This document shows positions 48,217 to 60,157 of a stretch of 64,000 nucleotides of DNA, one piece after another. The stretch is from Acanthaster planci (Eukaryota > Echinodermata > Asteroidea > Valvatida > Acanthasteridae). The translations under genes were made by a program, and so were the position numbers. Numbering within the stretch: position 1 is the first letter of the stretch; the number at the start of each line of letters is the position of its first letter. Location: assembly GCF_001949145.1 (NCBI RefSeq), contig NW_019091358.1:860053-924052 (forward strand), read 5' to 3'. The notes below the pieces were generated by a model. The model made no database searches and was not told the DNA's origin. It saw only the letters and a list, made by a program, of their open reading frames with translations.

Positions 48217-51200
48217 GAGATTAGGACACAACAAGTCTCTGCAAGATTGGACACTGATATTGTTAGACTGCAGTGGCAAGAAACAAAATTACTGCAAATG
48301 CGAAGCTGGTTGTCAGGGCCCCAAAGGAGTTGCTGAGCAAAAAATATAGATTAAAAGAAAAAAAATGGTAATCAGTTACACGGAGCACACTCAGATCATT
48401 GCTCGAGCTCCGTGAAATTAACCCTACAGGCATTAGCCTTTTGGATCGAGTTCGGGGCCGCTCGTTCTTGACACGGGTTTCTTGTTCTCGCACTCGAACA
48501 GCGGGAACACGACCCAAGAACACTATTCTCGGAACAGGATCACACACCACCTGTAGGGCAATCTGCCGTCCTTTATAGTAAGCTAAATCACTCTCATGGT
48601 CATCAACTCTATCCACACAGGAATGAACTTGTGCCAAGTAACTAGCTTAGCTTAGTAGGTTGTAGTAGGTTTAATCTGAAACTAATGACATTATGGAACA
48701 ATATTGTGTATAAACATATATGTCATCATGACAATTAACATCACGTGTTCAACATAAGCATATAACATACATGTACATGTAATTATGAACCAATCGAGGT
48801 CTGACATGTCCAACAGAAATAGTGATAATTATCAGAAATGTGATGCAATAATATCCCTCATTGTAAATGCAAGATACAGAATAACATAGACGTAATTATA
48901 GAGACCAACGCCCCAAGAAGTCATGAACCAAAGACACTCACGACACTGCTGAGCACAGGCTAAAACCAACAGCAAAATAGCATAAATGACGCTGATAAAC
49001 TCCCAAAATCACCACTAAAAATGGCATTAAAAGAAGCAAACTTTAGTTCTTTTAGTCTCCAAACATTTCCAAACATGTCACAAATAGGCCTATCTTGCAA
49101 ACGGCCCTACAATTTACAAAGTCTGCGAGCTGTGCAGTACCCGGGCCTCATATGTACGTACAAAACTAGTGTAAATATAGTGTGGCGACCAAACTTGGAC
49201 CACGTGGGTGAGGCGAGGACTATTGATCTCTCACGTATTTTGGTATAGGTTCAACACAGAATAACGTCCAGCCTAATTTGGAGCGGAAAGGCCCGCTTTG
49301 CACCACCACTTCGTCAGGTTTTAGCACGAACACACGGAAAAACGCGCGGGATCTTGGTGATCAGCTGAAAAAATAACGAGATGGCCGACAAACTATTTTT
49401 GTATAAATTAACATTAATAATTTTTCACAACACACAAACGAATCCTCCCTTTTAAAGAGGAAAGAACGCAGCCTAGAATTACAAAGACTAATCCTTGAAA
49501 CGTTACATAGACGCAGTTATGTTGCATGTTGCTTGTCACTCATAGCCCACGATAACCAATTGTATGTGTTCGGCGTTCAAGCGGTTGACCCACGAACAAT
49601 AATTTGTGCAGTTCACGAACATACGAGAGCACGCTGCTCAGCCTTTGAAGCACAGCGGACACAATAGCAGGGCACTATTTGAAGTGGGTAAATTTGGAAG
49701 AAAGAGAAGATTTTACCAAAATAAAATAGCGCCCTCTTGTTGGGTCCACCACGCCTCAATTAGGCTAATTCTTAACTGTGCAGCGCCCTCTACACTGTCA
49801 AAGGTCGTTGTTAACCAGTTCGGTATTCCAACAGTGGGTGTCCAAAGTGAAAACCGACCGAGGTCATGGGACCAGCAATACACGATATCTACCCGATCAA
49901 CACAGCCATACGCCGACTCACGCGTGCTTTTTCTCTAAAGACCCTCCCTTGTTGAAATACTGAACTGGCTGGAGGGGAGGGCGGGGGTGTTATTTATTTC
50001 TTATGTAGGCATAAAAGCATCTGCCATTGTTGTGTAACTTGGGTTGGCTATACCCCTATTGTAACACCTCACCCACAGAGTCTGTGTCTTGATTGGCCGA
50101 AAGTATGTCATGTGACACTTGCTACTTTTACCTTTTTTGTACCACCACTTCAAAAGGACTAACACATGCAGCCTCGCTTTGAAAAAGAACTATACCAGTA
50201 GCAACGAAGAACAGCATCTGTAGTAACAAAACCGTGAATAGTAACCAGGCGTGTATTTCGGCTCGTGGCGTAAACCTGTGAGTGAAGTGTTATAAAAGGA
50301 AAGAAAACTTCTCTGTCTCTTGATCTCATGGATCGGTGATCCATGAAGCATTCTAGTTTCCCTAAGTATGCTTCGCCTCGGAAAATATAATCCTCCATGG
50401 ATCACCTCGGGAGGCAAGTTTACTACACCACTCGAAGCACTCAATATTTGTATATTATTAAAGGAGAGGTATTTCAAGATCCCTGCGTAATATGCTGCTT
50501 TTTTAATGAAAATTTAATGTCAGTCCGGTATAAATCGGGGCTGGTGAGTGGGGATGGGGCAGGGGAATGACCATAATCCTCACATTGCCCGATTGCGGAC
50601 ACTTTAGGGTCTGGACGCAATGCGCCTTATTACACTAAGAGATGTCAATGATAGCGATGTATATGACTGGATTCATATCCCTCAAAAATTACACTCAGCC
50701 GATACGTTTAAAGCTTTTGAAGTATTTGTTTTGCGACTAGAAATTTTCAAAATTGTCACAGAGTCGCCGGGGGGGTTGATTTAATTGCTATTCCCCCACC
50801 AGAAAGTTGGGGTGTATGTCGTTGCCGTTCTCCTGGGAATTATGCTTCTGTAATCATCAGCCTAATGCAGCTGGGATATGCGACTTCGGTGTGTCTCATC
50901 AGACTTGGTGAGGCCGTCCAAACGCGTAAGCGGCATATATCACGAGTGTAATTGTAGTTTGATTCCCAACATGACAATTACGTAATTTCCCCCCTTGACT
51001 TCTTCATCTCAACTCTTGCCGACAGCAGCACTGCTTTTGCCGACAAAACTATGGGAGGTGACCCCCGGCCCCCCTTACACATACACCCTGTAACGACGCC
51101 CGTGTTCAAAAGTATCACTATACACAATTTTGAAGGGTGTGCTGCCTACCCTAGTGATAGTCACGATCCAAAATATGTGTGCGCGTGAAACTGAGCCTCA

Positions 51201-51779
51201 GTTCCTGCAATATCCCTCGCTGTGCCCACTGGGGGCCTGCACCGTTGCAGATCTCGCCCAAAATAATGAGATGCAGGAGTTTGGATCACCGTCCAACAAG
51301 TAGCTCGAGGTAGGAAGTTTTCAACTCACAAAATGTATTTGTCGTCCGTAGTTTTTCATTCTTAAAAACCGCAGCTTGTGTAAATAATTATGTCAAAATG
51401 TTTCGAAAATACAGCCTGTAAACACGGGGGGAAAATAAATCAAAATTGAAGTAAAATGATATAATTCACACAGTCAAATTCAATCGTAGCTACGTGTCTA
51501 AATTCCAGGACTTTCATGTTGTGAAATTAGAGTTTCACTTCATCTAATACTGAGGTCAAAAACATGCATGCGAACATTAGTAAATGCTATTAACACGTAA
51601 ACAGTGTCATTTTTAGGTACAAAAACGTCTCACCCCAAAAGGTGTGCATAGTATAGATATATTCAGTTCCGGGGACTTTTGTTTTTCTGCAGACTTGATG
51701 TAAAATTGTGTATGACTGAAGAAGATGCCCGGGTAACCGTAACGGAAGATATACCTGGGAATCGCAGTCGCAAGAAAGG

Positions 51780-53797
51780 TTGCTCAAAGCCTCACCAAAA
51801 GCTCCATATGAAAGTAGCGGAATTTGTTTTTCGAAGATTAAGAATACCTGAAGGAATGATCTATCACTCTTATCGCAGTGTAGAAACTCTACTCACTCAC
51901 TTATCTAGTCACATTCTCCAACAAATGGACATCGGAAATGTAACAGCCACTGTATTGCTAGACCTATCTTCAGCATTTGATACAGTTGAGCACACGATAC
52001 TGATAAGTCGCTTGTCATCACTTGGCATTAGTGGATCTACGCTGAAATGGTTCACGTCGTTCCTAAGTGACCTTTCACAATCAGTCGGCATTAAAGATGC
52101 TCAATCCGAATCAGTCCCAGTCGTCTGTGGTGTTCCGCAGGGGTCGGTTTATGGGCCACTACTCTTCTCCGAAAACACCAATCCACTTGGACAGATAATT
52201 CAGCAATATGGTATTAACTATCATTGTTAAGCAGATGATATTCAGCTATTCCTATCGTTCTGCCCAAGACCATCGATTGTAGCAGTTGCCATGGAAAAAC
52301 GTGAGGCTTGTGTTGATCACATTAAAAGATGGATGAGCTTGAACTGTCTCCAGCTGACTGACGAAAAGTCAGCTAGCGTTCATGGTGTTTGGCAATAAAT
52401 GTAACCTCGCTAGACTATATATTGCATCTGCAGTACAAGTTGGTTCTACTTCACATCCCTGCCTCTCCAACAGCTCGTATTCTGGGAGTCATTTTCGACA
52501 TAAAACCTTCAATGCACACATTAAAGTCACTTCATTGGTTACCTGTACGGAATCGGACTACTTTCAAAGTCCACCTAACTTACCACATTCTTAATGGGAC
52601 TGCACCTTCATACCTCACTGGTGCACTACCTCGATACAATCCAGCCCGGCATCACAGTTTGTCTCACTTGTCGTCCCTCGTGTGCAACGCTCATAGGGAT
52701 CTCGGGCTATACGGCATTCTGCAGCAACACTATGGAACAGTTGGCCGGCACATTTGCGCTCGCCTTCTTCCTTGGACACTTCACAGAAACATCTGAAGAC
52801 TCACTTATTTGTTAACTGATTGCTATAAGACCTTTGCATTGAATTTCTAATTGAATCATAATTCAGTCGGCAGCTTCCCTCCTGCTGGTGTTCTTTATTA
52901 AGGGGTGCAACAGTTGTTTTCAGTCACTTTTACTTGTACATTTAGTTGAGTTTGAGTCTTTTAATGAGATTGTTGACACCTTACAGTGGCTCAGTTAAAG
53001 TCAAACGGTGAAATTGTTAATGGGCGTAAAATATCCATTGTTTGAAGCCAGTTGATTGGAGAGGCTAGCTATAAGATATTGCTTAGCAAGTACTTGTGTT
53101 CAGCAGTATTTAGGCAAAAAGCAGTCACAGGCAGTGAACATTGCAGGATATTTAAGCCAGTAATCACTTTTGCAAGGCAAATGTTTTTTCTCTGCCTGGC
53201 AAGTTTCTTCAGTATCCAGTATCACTGGTGTAGCGATAGCAATCTCAATGACTTGATGACTCAAAGATAAATTTAAAAGTGAATATGTTGCATTTTCAGT
53301 GAACTTCGAGCATATTTTTAGCATAAGTGTTTTACCTTAAGTCCAGTTTGGTTGACTTTAGACACTGTAATTTGTGTTAGAAGCACCAATGTTATTAAAT
53401 TCCTCGTGGAATAAGAATCTATTTGAAGTATGTGCAACACCAGTGTCTTAGTTCATGTTAGTTTTGTATAGGCGAATGCATAGATTTGTAGAAAGAATTT
53501 GAGATTTTTATAAGTTATTATTAGTATTTTTTAGTGTAAATGTGCCCTTTTTGATTCTTAAATGTTGTATCGGTTTTTTGATCTTTTTATATGCCATGAA
53601 ATGGAGTATCTGCTTCATTGGTTTTGGTCTTAGGTTATCATGTTAATGTAATTGTTTTATTATTGGTATTAACTTAGTAACAAAATTATAGAAAGCTTTT
53701 TTATGTGATTACATTATTTTTGTTACTGGAAAGCGTCCTGAACATTTAGGATGGATTTGGCGCTATAAAGGATTATTTATTTATTGTTATTATTAAT
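51780..53797 (+). mobile_element. L2/CR1-type non-LTR retrotransposon, 5'-truncated remnant
   Basis: The frame to 52230 contains TVLLDLSSAFDTVEHTIL, GISGSTLKWF and GVPQGSVYGPLLF, ordered motifs of an L2/CR1-clade reverse transcriptase. The segment around 52230-52250 would hold the catalytic ADD (AAGCAGATGAT), but a stop lies just before it. A later frame (52440-52790) gives LHWLPVRNRTTFKV, HILNGTAPSYL and DLGLYG, the conserved C-terminal part. After a long 3' UTR, GGCGCTATAAAGGATTATTT followed by TTAT repeats (53758-53797) is the typical 3' terminus. The copy lacks its 5' part (ORF1 and endonuclease) and is inactive. Confidence 0.82.
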
Positions 53798-54930
53798 ACC
53801 TCTCAGTTTTCAAGTCTACAGTTATGAACATCGAATCGTTTATATAAGGCTGAAGTTTTGAGTAATTCTGTTTTTAGTTAGGACATTAAATAAATGTCTC
53901 CCCATAGCTCATAGGCAAGCGACGAAGCCACCTCGAAGCCGTGTATTGAAAAATAGCCCTAGGCTTTCAACCACAAGGTGCAGCACCGTATCTCTATTAA
54001 AGTTGTACTTGTTTTAAAAAAAAAAAATTCGTGAATCATTTACAGGAGCCCGCGGAAAGTAACTCCCCTTAATGGATTTGGGATGAAGGCCAGCATCGGA
54101 TAACCTGTCTTTGCCACAGATGTTTCATTAATATCAAAATGTTTTATGAAGATGGAAGCTTTATTGGAACAAAGCAACCAAAATATTAACGTGCTTGAGC
54201 GCAATTCCTTCGGATTGCATCAATTTATTATCATCCTCGTCGTTCTGTCGAAAACAGGTGCTCATTTGATTAGAGATGAAACGTGGGTTTATACGAATGC
54301 TAAAAGTCTCCAAGGCCCTGCACATGCATAATAAATTGCAAGTAAGATGCATACGGGAGAGATTTTACATATAATGCAACTTTCCTTTTAACACCGATGT
54401 TTATTGACGAAGTATTATCTTGGAAGTCGTTTCGAATGCATGAAAAGATTTCTGCTCGTCTCTGGCGACCCCCAATACTGTTGGATTGTAATCGTATGGC
54501 TTGTGAAGCATCATTGCATGTATTGTATTTATGGAGGACTTAACATTGTATTCACAACGAATTGTAAGGAAAATCTTTGGGAAAGAAACTGTTTGTGGTT
54601 CGAGGAAACTGTTGAACTTTATTGTTGGATGTTAGACAAACAGACGAGCCGGTGAAATTTTTGTCTGAACAAACTGCTTCTCTGGCCAAGTGCGACAGGT
54701 CGTATTAGTTTGTATACGCAAGTTCTAGTACAGAAGACCTTGAACAACGCACTGCAGTTGCAACTTTGAAATACTCTCTTTATTGTGTGTCATTTCTGCC
54801 AATGATATATGCTAAGTACTAAGTATTTTTCTGTACTTGGGTCATAAATACGACAGTTTAATTAAAGTGAAAGTTTCATTTTATTTTCATTTTACTCATT
54901 TTTTACATTGCGTAACTCTTCTGGCCTTAT

Positions 54931-55582
54931 CAGAAGTGATAGCAATTCGATTTTTGCAAGTCCAAGTCAAGTCACAAGTGAATTTTCGCAAGTTTAAGTC
55001 AAGTCACAAGTCACTTGGTCCACTCACAAGTCAAGTCACAAGTCACTTGATCACAGGTCAATTCAAGTCAAGTCACAAGTCAATTTGGTCCAAGCACGCA
55101 AGTCCTTTTGTCCAAGTACAAATCAAGTTACGTTATGTGTGATTTTAAGCCACAGCCAAGTGATTCAGACGTGACCTTGGAGAGACAAGACCGAAGTAGA
55201 AGTCGCGAGCCGAAGTCTTAAGCGCCTTTCCATATGTCCGTCAATACTTGCGCCAAGCGTAGCGAATCCGTCAAAATCGCCGCCGGAGCGATTTTGACGG
55301 CCGAACGCAACGCACACGTTTGTTATGTTAATGAAGTCGATTTCTGCGTCCGTGAAAGTGAAATGCGTAAACGCATCGTGTACATACTTAAGGAAAGGCG
55401 CCTTTACGCTGATTATTTTAAGAACCCAAAGCTTGAGTTGATAAGCTTAATTTAAAACTTCTATGGGTTCGATGAAGTAATTTTACGACTTATGATGGTA
55501 ACAAGTCATAATGTGCAAGTTCAACAGTAGCGATTCGAGTTCGACTCAAGCCCCAGTCAAGTGACTCTAGTCTACACCTCTG
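54931..55582. mobile_element. Non-autonomous hAT-type element filled with CAAGTC-type repeats
   Basis: The element begins CAGAAGTGATAGC and ends with the complement of CAGAGGTGTAGACTAGAGTC. It is flanked by a perfect 8-bp direct repeat GGCCTTAT (54923-54930 and 55583-55590), as expected of hAT insertion. The left part (about 54960-55135) is a degenerate array of CAAGTC, AAGTCAC and TCACAAGTC words, and related words return at 55525-55570. A separate MITE (55219-55406) has inserted between them. No coding; the open frame 54837-55142 is only the repeat array. Confidence 0.7.
55219..55406 (+). repeat. GGCGCCTTTCC MITE, copy 2 (complete)
   Basis: Both ends are present: AAGCGCCTTTCC on the left and GGAAAGGCGCCTTTA on the right. 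Inside is a hairpin with 14-base arms, CCGTCAAAATCGCC and its partner around GGAGCGATTTTGACGG. The inverted relative at 33925-34093 shares ACTTGCGCCAAGCGT, the hairpin and GTGAAAGTGAAA. It sits inside the CAAGTC-filled hAT element. Confidence 0.75.
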
Positions 55583-56130
55583 GGCCTTATCTACAAGGTG
55601 GGCTTACAGTATAATCCACGCTGAGAGTTTATAACCGAGCGTTTTAAATCGAGCGGCATGTACTAACATGAAAAATCAGATACATGAATAGTTAATGACA
55701 TCCCTTGGGGATGAGCTTTTTAAAAGGAGCTATTCTGTGGCTTCTACTGTTACAAAACGTTACATTTACATGTAACTCGAAGATTTCGATGTCTGTATTT
55801 TTTAAAACTTGGAACGGAGAGTTAAACACGTTGATGGCGTCCGGGCAAGGGCAGGGTGTTACAACCTCGACTCCCCTCCCAGGTGACTCTGAATAGGACA
55901 CTACATTGTAACATTTTGACTCTTTAATCTAATTTTAATAAATCGGAACATTAAATGCAGAGATGATGCCAAATATAGGACAGAGTTTCAATCGAAATTA
56001 TGTATTTGGTATGAAACAAACGGCCTCAAAGGCTTGCTTTAATCGCATAATTTCCAATCTTCACCTATAGGACTGAGGAAAATTAATCTGCCAATCCGCG
56101 GAAAGAAGTGCAACAAAATACAAAGCAAAG

Positions 56131-56254
56131 TAAGGCCGTGTCCGAAACGGGCTTCCAGAGCTACGGCTAGGTCTATGTCTACGCGTCTCCACGCATTTCT
56201 AATGGAGTGAAGACCTAGACCTAGTTCTAGACAAGAGATTCGGATGCAGCCTTA
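56131..56254 (+). repeat. TAAGGCCGTGTCCGAAAC-type MITE, copy 2
   Basis: The left end TAAGGCCGTGTCCGAAAC pairs with the right end GATTCGGATGCAGCCTTA. The 124-bp unit contains the inverted words CTAGGTCTATG and GACCTAGACCTAG. The ends allow a TA or TAA/TTA target duplication, as in mariner- or Harbinger-type MITEs. An inverted copy lies at 36129-36257. Confidence 0.7.
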
Positions 56255-58073
56255 GTCCTGTTAGGGTCACATGTTGTGCCAAACTATTTGGGGAAATCGT
56301 CTGGTGATGTTTGATTTAAAATTTAAAAATGGAACACTCTCCCAAAATCTTGAATGGGCTTAGTCAAATTTGATTGGCAGACAAGCCAATGAGGTCACAC
56401 GATATAATCTTATCCATTCCAGAATATGTCTCCAGCACTGGACTACTTGAGTTCAAAATTCCATCAGCTCCAGTTTCTTCTGGAGGCAAAATGTATTCAT
56501 TCAGTTCCGGCTGAAGTAGCAAAATTTATTCATGAGCTGAGATCTGAAACGCTTCTGTGTGGGCTCCAGCGCTTTTTGGTAATACTAAAATATAATGCTG
56601 ACTACATAAAAGAGGAGAATGGAAGTGAAAATGAAATAATCCAAATCAACCACACGCTAAAATGGGCTACAATTTACAATACATATTAAGTTGGTTCTGA
56701 AGTGATAAACAATGAAAAGTGCACACGATGTGGATGCAAGCCAAGGTACTAATGATTCTCTACGCAGCTGACAGGAAGAAGAGGCATTTTTAGCAGAAGC
56801 TGCAATGGATTGTTAAATTCAAAGTAATAATGTTTTGAATGCATAACGTCAGTTCGCATGCCAGTCTTTGTTTCGTTGCTTTGGTGGTGTCCAAATTACT
56901 TGGCAACAGCTTTAAATAAGACGTATACCACTGGGAAATGTAAAAAGCCGTTCGTTGACGGTTTCCACATAGGTACACGTGCGATTTATATGTGGGCCAT
57001 ATGCTGAACAAAGAAAATGTTTGCTGCCACCATGAGTCGAACTTCATCCTTGGTCCATTGATAGTAGCATATTGCAGGAAACACAAACTGTAAGAACGAG
57101 GTATTGGACTGCAGAGAAGCACTTGCACATATGAAGCACCACTTAATAAAATTTATGGTTAAAAATTTGTATTCAAGAAGGCAGAACTGCGGCGGCTACC
57201 TAACGATTCCGCGTTGTTCCTACGCCGGCAATTAAAATGGAAATGATTGTAATTCAGCAATTTGTATGCGCTCGTAGGGACCACAACCCACAACTAGTAC
57301 TGGTGGTCATTCTTGGCATCTTGCATTGGATCAGGTTTAATATTTTGTGATTTCGTACTCTAGCAATACAAACACAATTTGTAAGCCATCAGATGTAGAT
57401 TTTATACGGTTTTCAAGTTTATTGCACAAAGAGCCGCACGCACTTTGCAATCTAGGCCTATTTACTGATGAGAAAAATCAAATAAAACAAAACCTTAAAT
57501 TTAAATGTTACCAAACCAATGAATGAAACGTTCAAATAAAACGAGGAGAGAGGCTACGACAGATTGCATTTAAGATGAAAATAATACTTTAAATTCTGAA
57601 TTGTTTACATGCAGTTCGTTTGCCGCAATGCTCAACCCTTCAAAATAGAGTCATTGGCAAACAAAAATTCATTATAAACTGCGGTTTACAATATCTGTAT
57701 TGCGTGTACTATCATCAAAAGTTCTAGATCTGCAATAGACAAGAACTGTTTTCCACCAGTAGGGAAAGAGTTTGGAGTCAACTTTAGACCACCGAAATGA
57801 TAACATTCACAAAGTGGCATCAACAAAACCTATGGAAAACGCGTTCTTGTGCTCGCTTGATATTCAGGGGATGATCGGTGAACATGTCGCCTTGAGACAA
57901 AAGGCCGTGCCTGCCTTCGAAGGAAAGCTTTGAAATCCAATCATAGAATGGATTCCCTGTCGGTATGATGACGGCATGTCATGCTGTGTTCAACAGGATT
58001 GTACTCAAAAGATCCGTGGAGACATTCGTCAAAACAAAGCAGTGTTTAACATAATCCAGTTTTTATCCTCTTC

Positions 58074-58093
58074 ATGGCCGACGCGTCGGCCAT
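58074..58093. repeat. Perfect 20-bp palindrome
   Basis: ATGGCCGACG is followed immediately by its exact reverse complement. It is GC-rich and stands out from its AT-rich surroundings. No function is assigned. Confidence 0.6.
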
Positions 58094-59669
58094 CGCAACG
58101 GTGCTCACGCTCCTCCCTGGAGCGACACATTTGTATGACATTTGGCATGTATGGAGAACACACTCATTAGTTTTGGTGAAATTGACGCGAGGTGTTACTA
58201 AATCACACATTTCTTCACTGTGAGTAAGCATTTCTCCCTTGCGCGTGATCGTGGTAAAAGTTAACATGCTATATAATGCACCCAATCAGAATTTTTACAG
58301 TTTTTAAGACAAGGTTTTTAAAGATCTGTGTTCAGATTTTATAAAAATGTGTTCGTATCGACATAGGGGGGGGGTTGAAGAGAAGGAATTTTGTATGGGA
58401 TTGTAATACTGGGGAATATAACAGGTCCCACCCTCCGCGCGCTTCAGCGACTCAGTGGGAAACTAAAGAACCAATCAGGCCCAAAAGGATTAGAATTCTG
58501 TCTCATTTTACAAAGTTGTATTCGCATACTTGTCTCAAGTAAATGAAAAAAAGTTTATGAAAAACCTGGGGTACCCAGCACGTGATAACATTCCTAGAAG
58601 CGGTGCCCGGGAATATAATGACGCCTCTGACTCGATGGTGGCTCTACGTTATTTTTCTTGCACCTGACTACTATCACTCACTTTGTCGAGCCATCATTCA
58701 AATCTAATCTAACAATTGTCAATGGAGATTAATCACAATGGCTGCCAGGACCTGAATTGTGACGCCATTCTCCGTTTAGGTTCTTCGGTACCTAAACGGC
58801 ATTTTTTTTCTGGCTATTCCAGCATTAGACATCAGGAATTTTACTATATGTTTCGAGCATGTTTGAGGAAAAGTGTGCAAGGTAAGTTGAAATCCCAAAC
58901 ACCAGAAAGAAGAAAATTAGGCCTATACATATTCCCATTAAAAGCACTGCGCTAAAGTATGGTGCGATATGCGTTCTATTATGGAAGAAACAATCATAAG
59001 AAATCGTTTAACGTAGTTCGAAAAAGGATTGTCTTAGTTCTATTAAACTGTGTAAAGAATAATGCTTGGACTGAGATTGCAAATAATGATTATTTTGCCT
59101 CTTTTGCCCTGTATAAGGCTACTGCTGGCCGCAAATCTCTCTAAAATTGACACACGTCAAGGGCAAGTGAAAGTGTATCCGGTAAGAGCCCAAAACACTA
59201 ACTTCTTGACGCTTTCCGAAGAATTTAAAAATTCCTTATGGCTTGGGATTGAACGATGAACACGTGACCCTATGAATTTACATCTATATATACGAATAAG
59301 AGTGTAATATGAAAAAATCCCAAACCGCCCTCTACCGGTTACCTGTGCACAATCCAATGATGTCATGTACCTAGTCAAGCATTATCCCGCCTAATTAAGA
59401 ACTGCCGAATACAACTATCATAGGGGAGACGGATACACACCTCTTCAGATAACATCAAAATACACATTCAAAAGTAATGTTGAACAGAAATTCACGAGTC
59501 AAATAAGCCTGATTTGGGAGGGCTTTATTATTTTGGAGGGGTGTTGTTAACAGCTGAGGTGCAGCGTGCCCGTCCCGGGCAAGTGGTCGATAAACCGTCA
59601 AAGGTGAACGAACAGACGTACAATATACATTTAAATCATGAAGGATCTACCGCGCGCCCGCTGAATCTG

Positions 59670-59684
59670 ATGCAAATCTATAAA
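59670..59684 (+). promoter_or_regulatory. Possible opsin B promoter: octamer plus TATA box
   Basis: A consensus POU octamer ATGCAAAT (59670-59677) stands one base before TATAAA (59679-59684), 143 bases upstream of the opsin B start codon. The arrangement resembles a POU-regulated TATA promoter with a start site near 59710. Based on sequence words only. Confidence 0.4.
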
Positions 59685-59826
59685 TGAGAATCCTCAGGTC
59701 AAACAAGCAGACACTTTTTCCTTGTCGCCGATTGAAACAGTTATTTGCACTGCTGCGCCTTTAGCCGACCATTCTGGGCGGGTTGCCTGTTTCAAGTTGG
59801 TTATCTGTCCGTGACACGCACCGGTC

Positions 59827-60157
59827 ATGAATACCACATTGCAAAGTGGTGTCTTGAGCCCGACTGAGCCCAGCGGCACCTACGACGGAATTCCCCAGGC
59901 TGTCTTCGATGTCACCTCGGTCTACCTGGGTCTTCTCACCTTCTTTGGTATCTTTAACAACGGGCTGGTTCTCGTCTTGTATACCCGGTACAAGACCCTG
60001 CGGAATCCTGTCAATCTCTTCTTGATAAATATCAGCGTCGGCGACCTGAGCGTGTCGGTGCTCGGAAGTCCCTTCACGTTCGCCGCTAATGTTGCCCGGA
60101 GGTGGATATTTAGCGCCGGGGGCTGTACCTGGTACGCCTTCATCGTCACGGTTTGTG
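59827..60157 (+). CDS. Opsin B exon 1 (N-terminus to TM3), ciliary opsin
   Basis: This is a first exon of a second encephalopsin/TMT-like opsin. The ATG at 59827 has a G at -3 and starts MNTT, an N-glycosylation site. TM1 (about 28-53) carries IFNNGLVLV, TM2 (about 62-86) NISVGD, and the exon ends inside TM3 after GGCTWYAFIVTVC. Cys100 is the disulphide cysteine and Tyr103 the 113-equivalent. The exon ends in phase 1 at GTTTGTG|GTAAGT, the same place as opsin A exon 1. It is about three-quarters identical to opsin C exon 1 over 84 aligned residues and roughly half identical to opsin A. No second exon was found before the opsin C exon, so it is either an alternative first exon for the downstream gene or a truncated duplicate. 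Its frame is intact. Confidence 0.85.

Larger units (their letters stand above)
48217..59826. other. Intergenic region between opsin A and opsin B
   Basis: No conserved exon was recognised in these 11.6 kb. The region starts with the opsin A 3' UTR, contains an L2/CR1 remnant (51780-53797), a satellite-filled hAT element with a nested MITE (54931-55582), a second MITE (56131-56254) and a 20-bp perfect palindrome (58074-58093), and ends with the opsin B promoter. Open frames such as 48263-48637 (minus), 49606-49938 and 56426-56689 have no recognisable domains. Confidence 0.6.

Noticed and set aside
48263-48637. 124-codon minus-strand open frame after opsin A
   Set aside because: It starts at TTG and I recognise no family; it overlaps the opsin A 3' UTR region.
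54837-55142. 101-codon open frame
   Set aside because: It is the CAAGTC repeat array translated (KSSHKS-type residues).
56426-56689. 87-codon open frame with ATG after a CCAG
   Set aside because: Looks protein-like but no family is recognised, and no partner exon was found.
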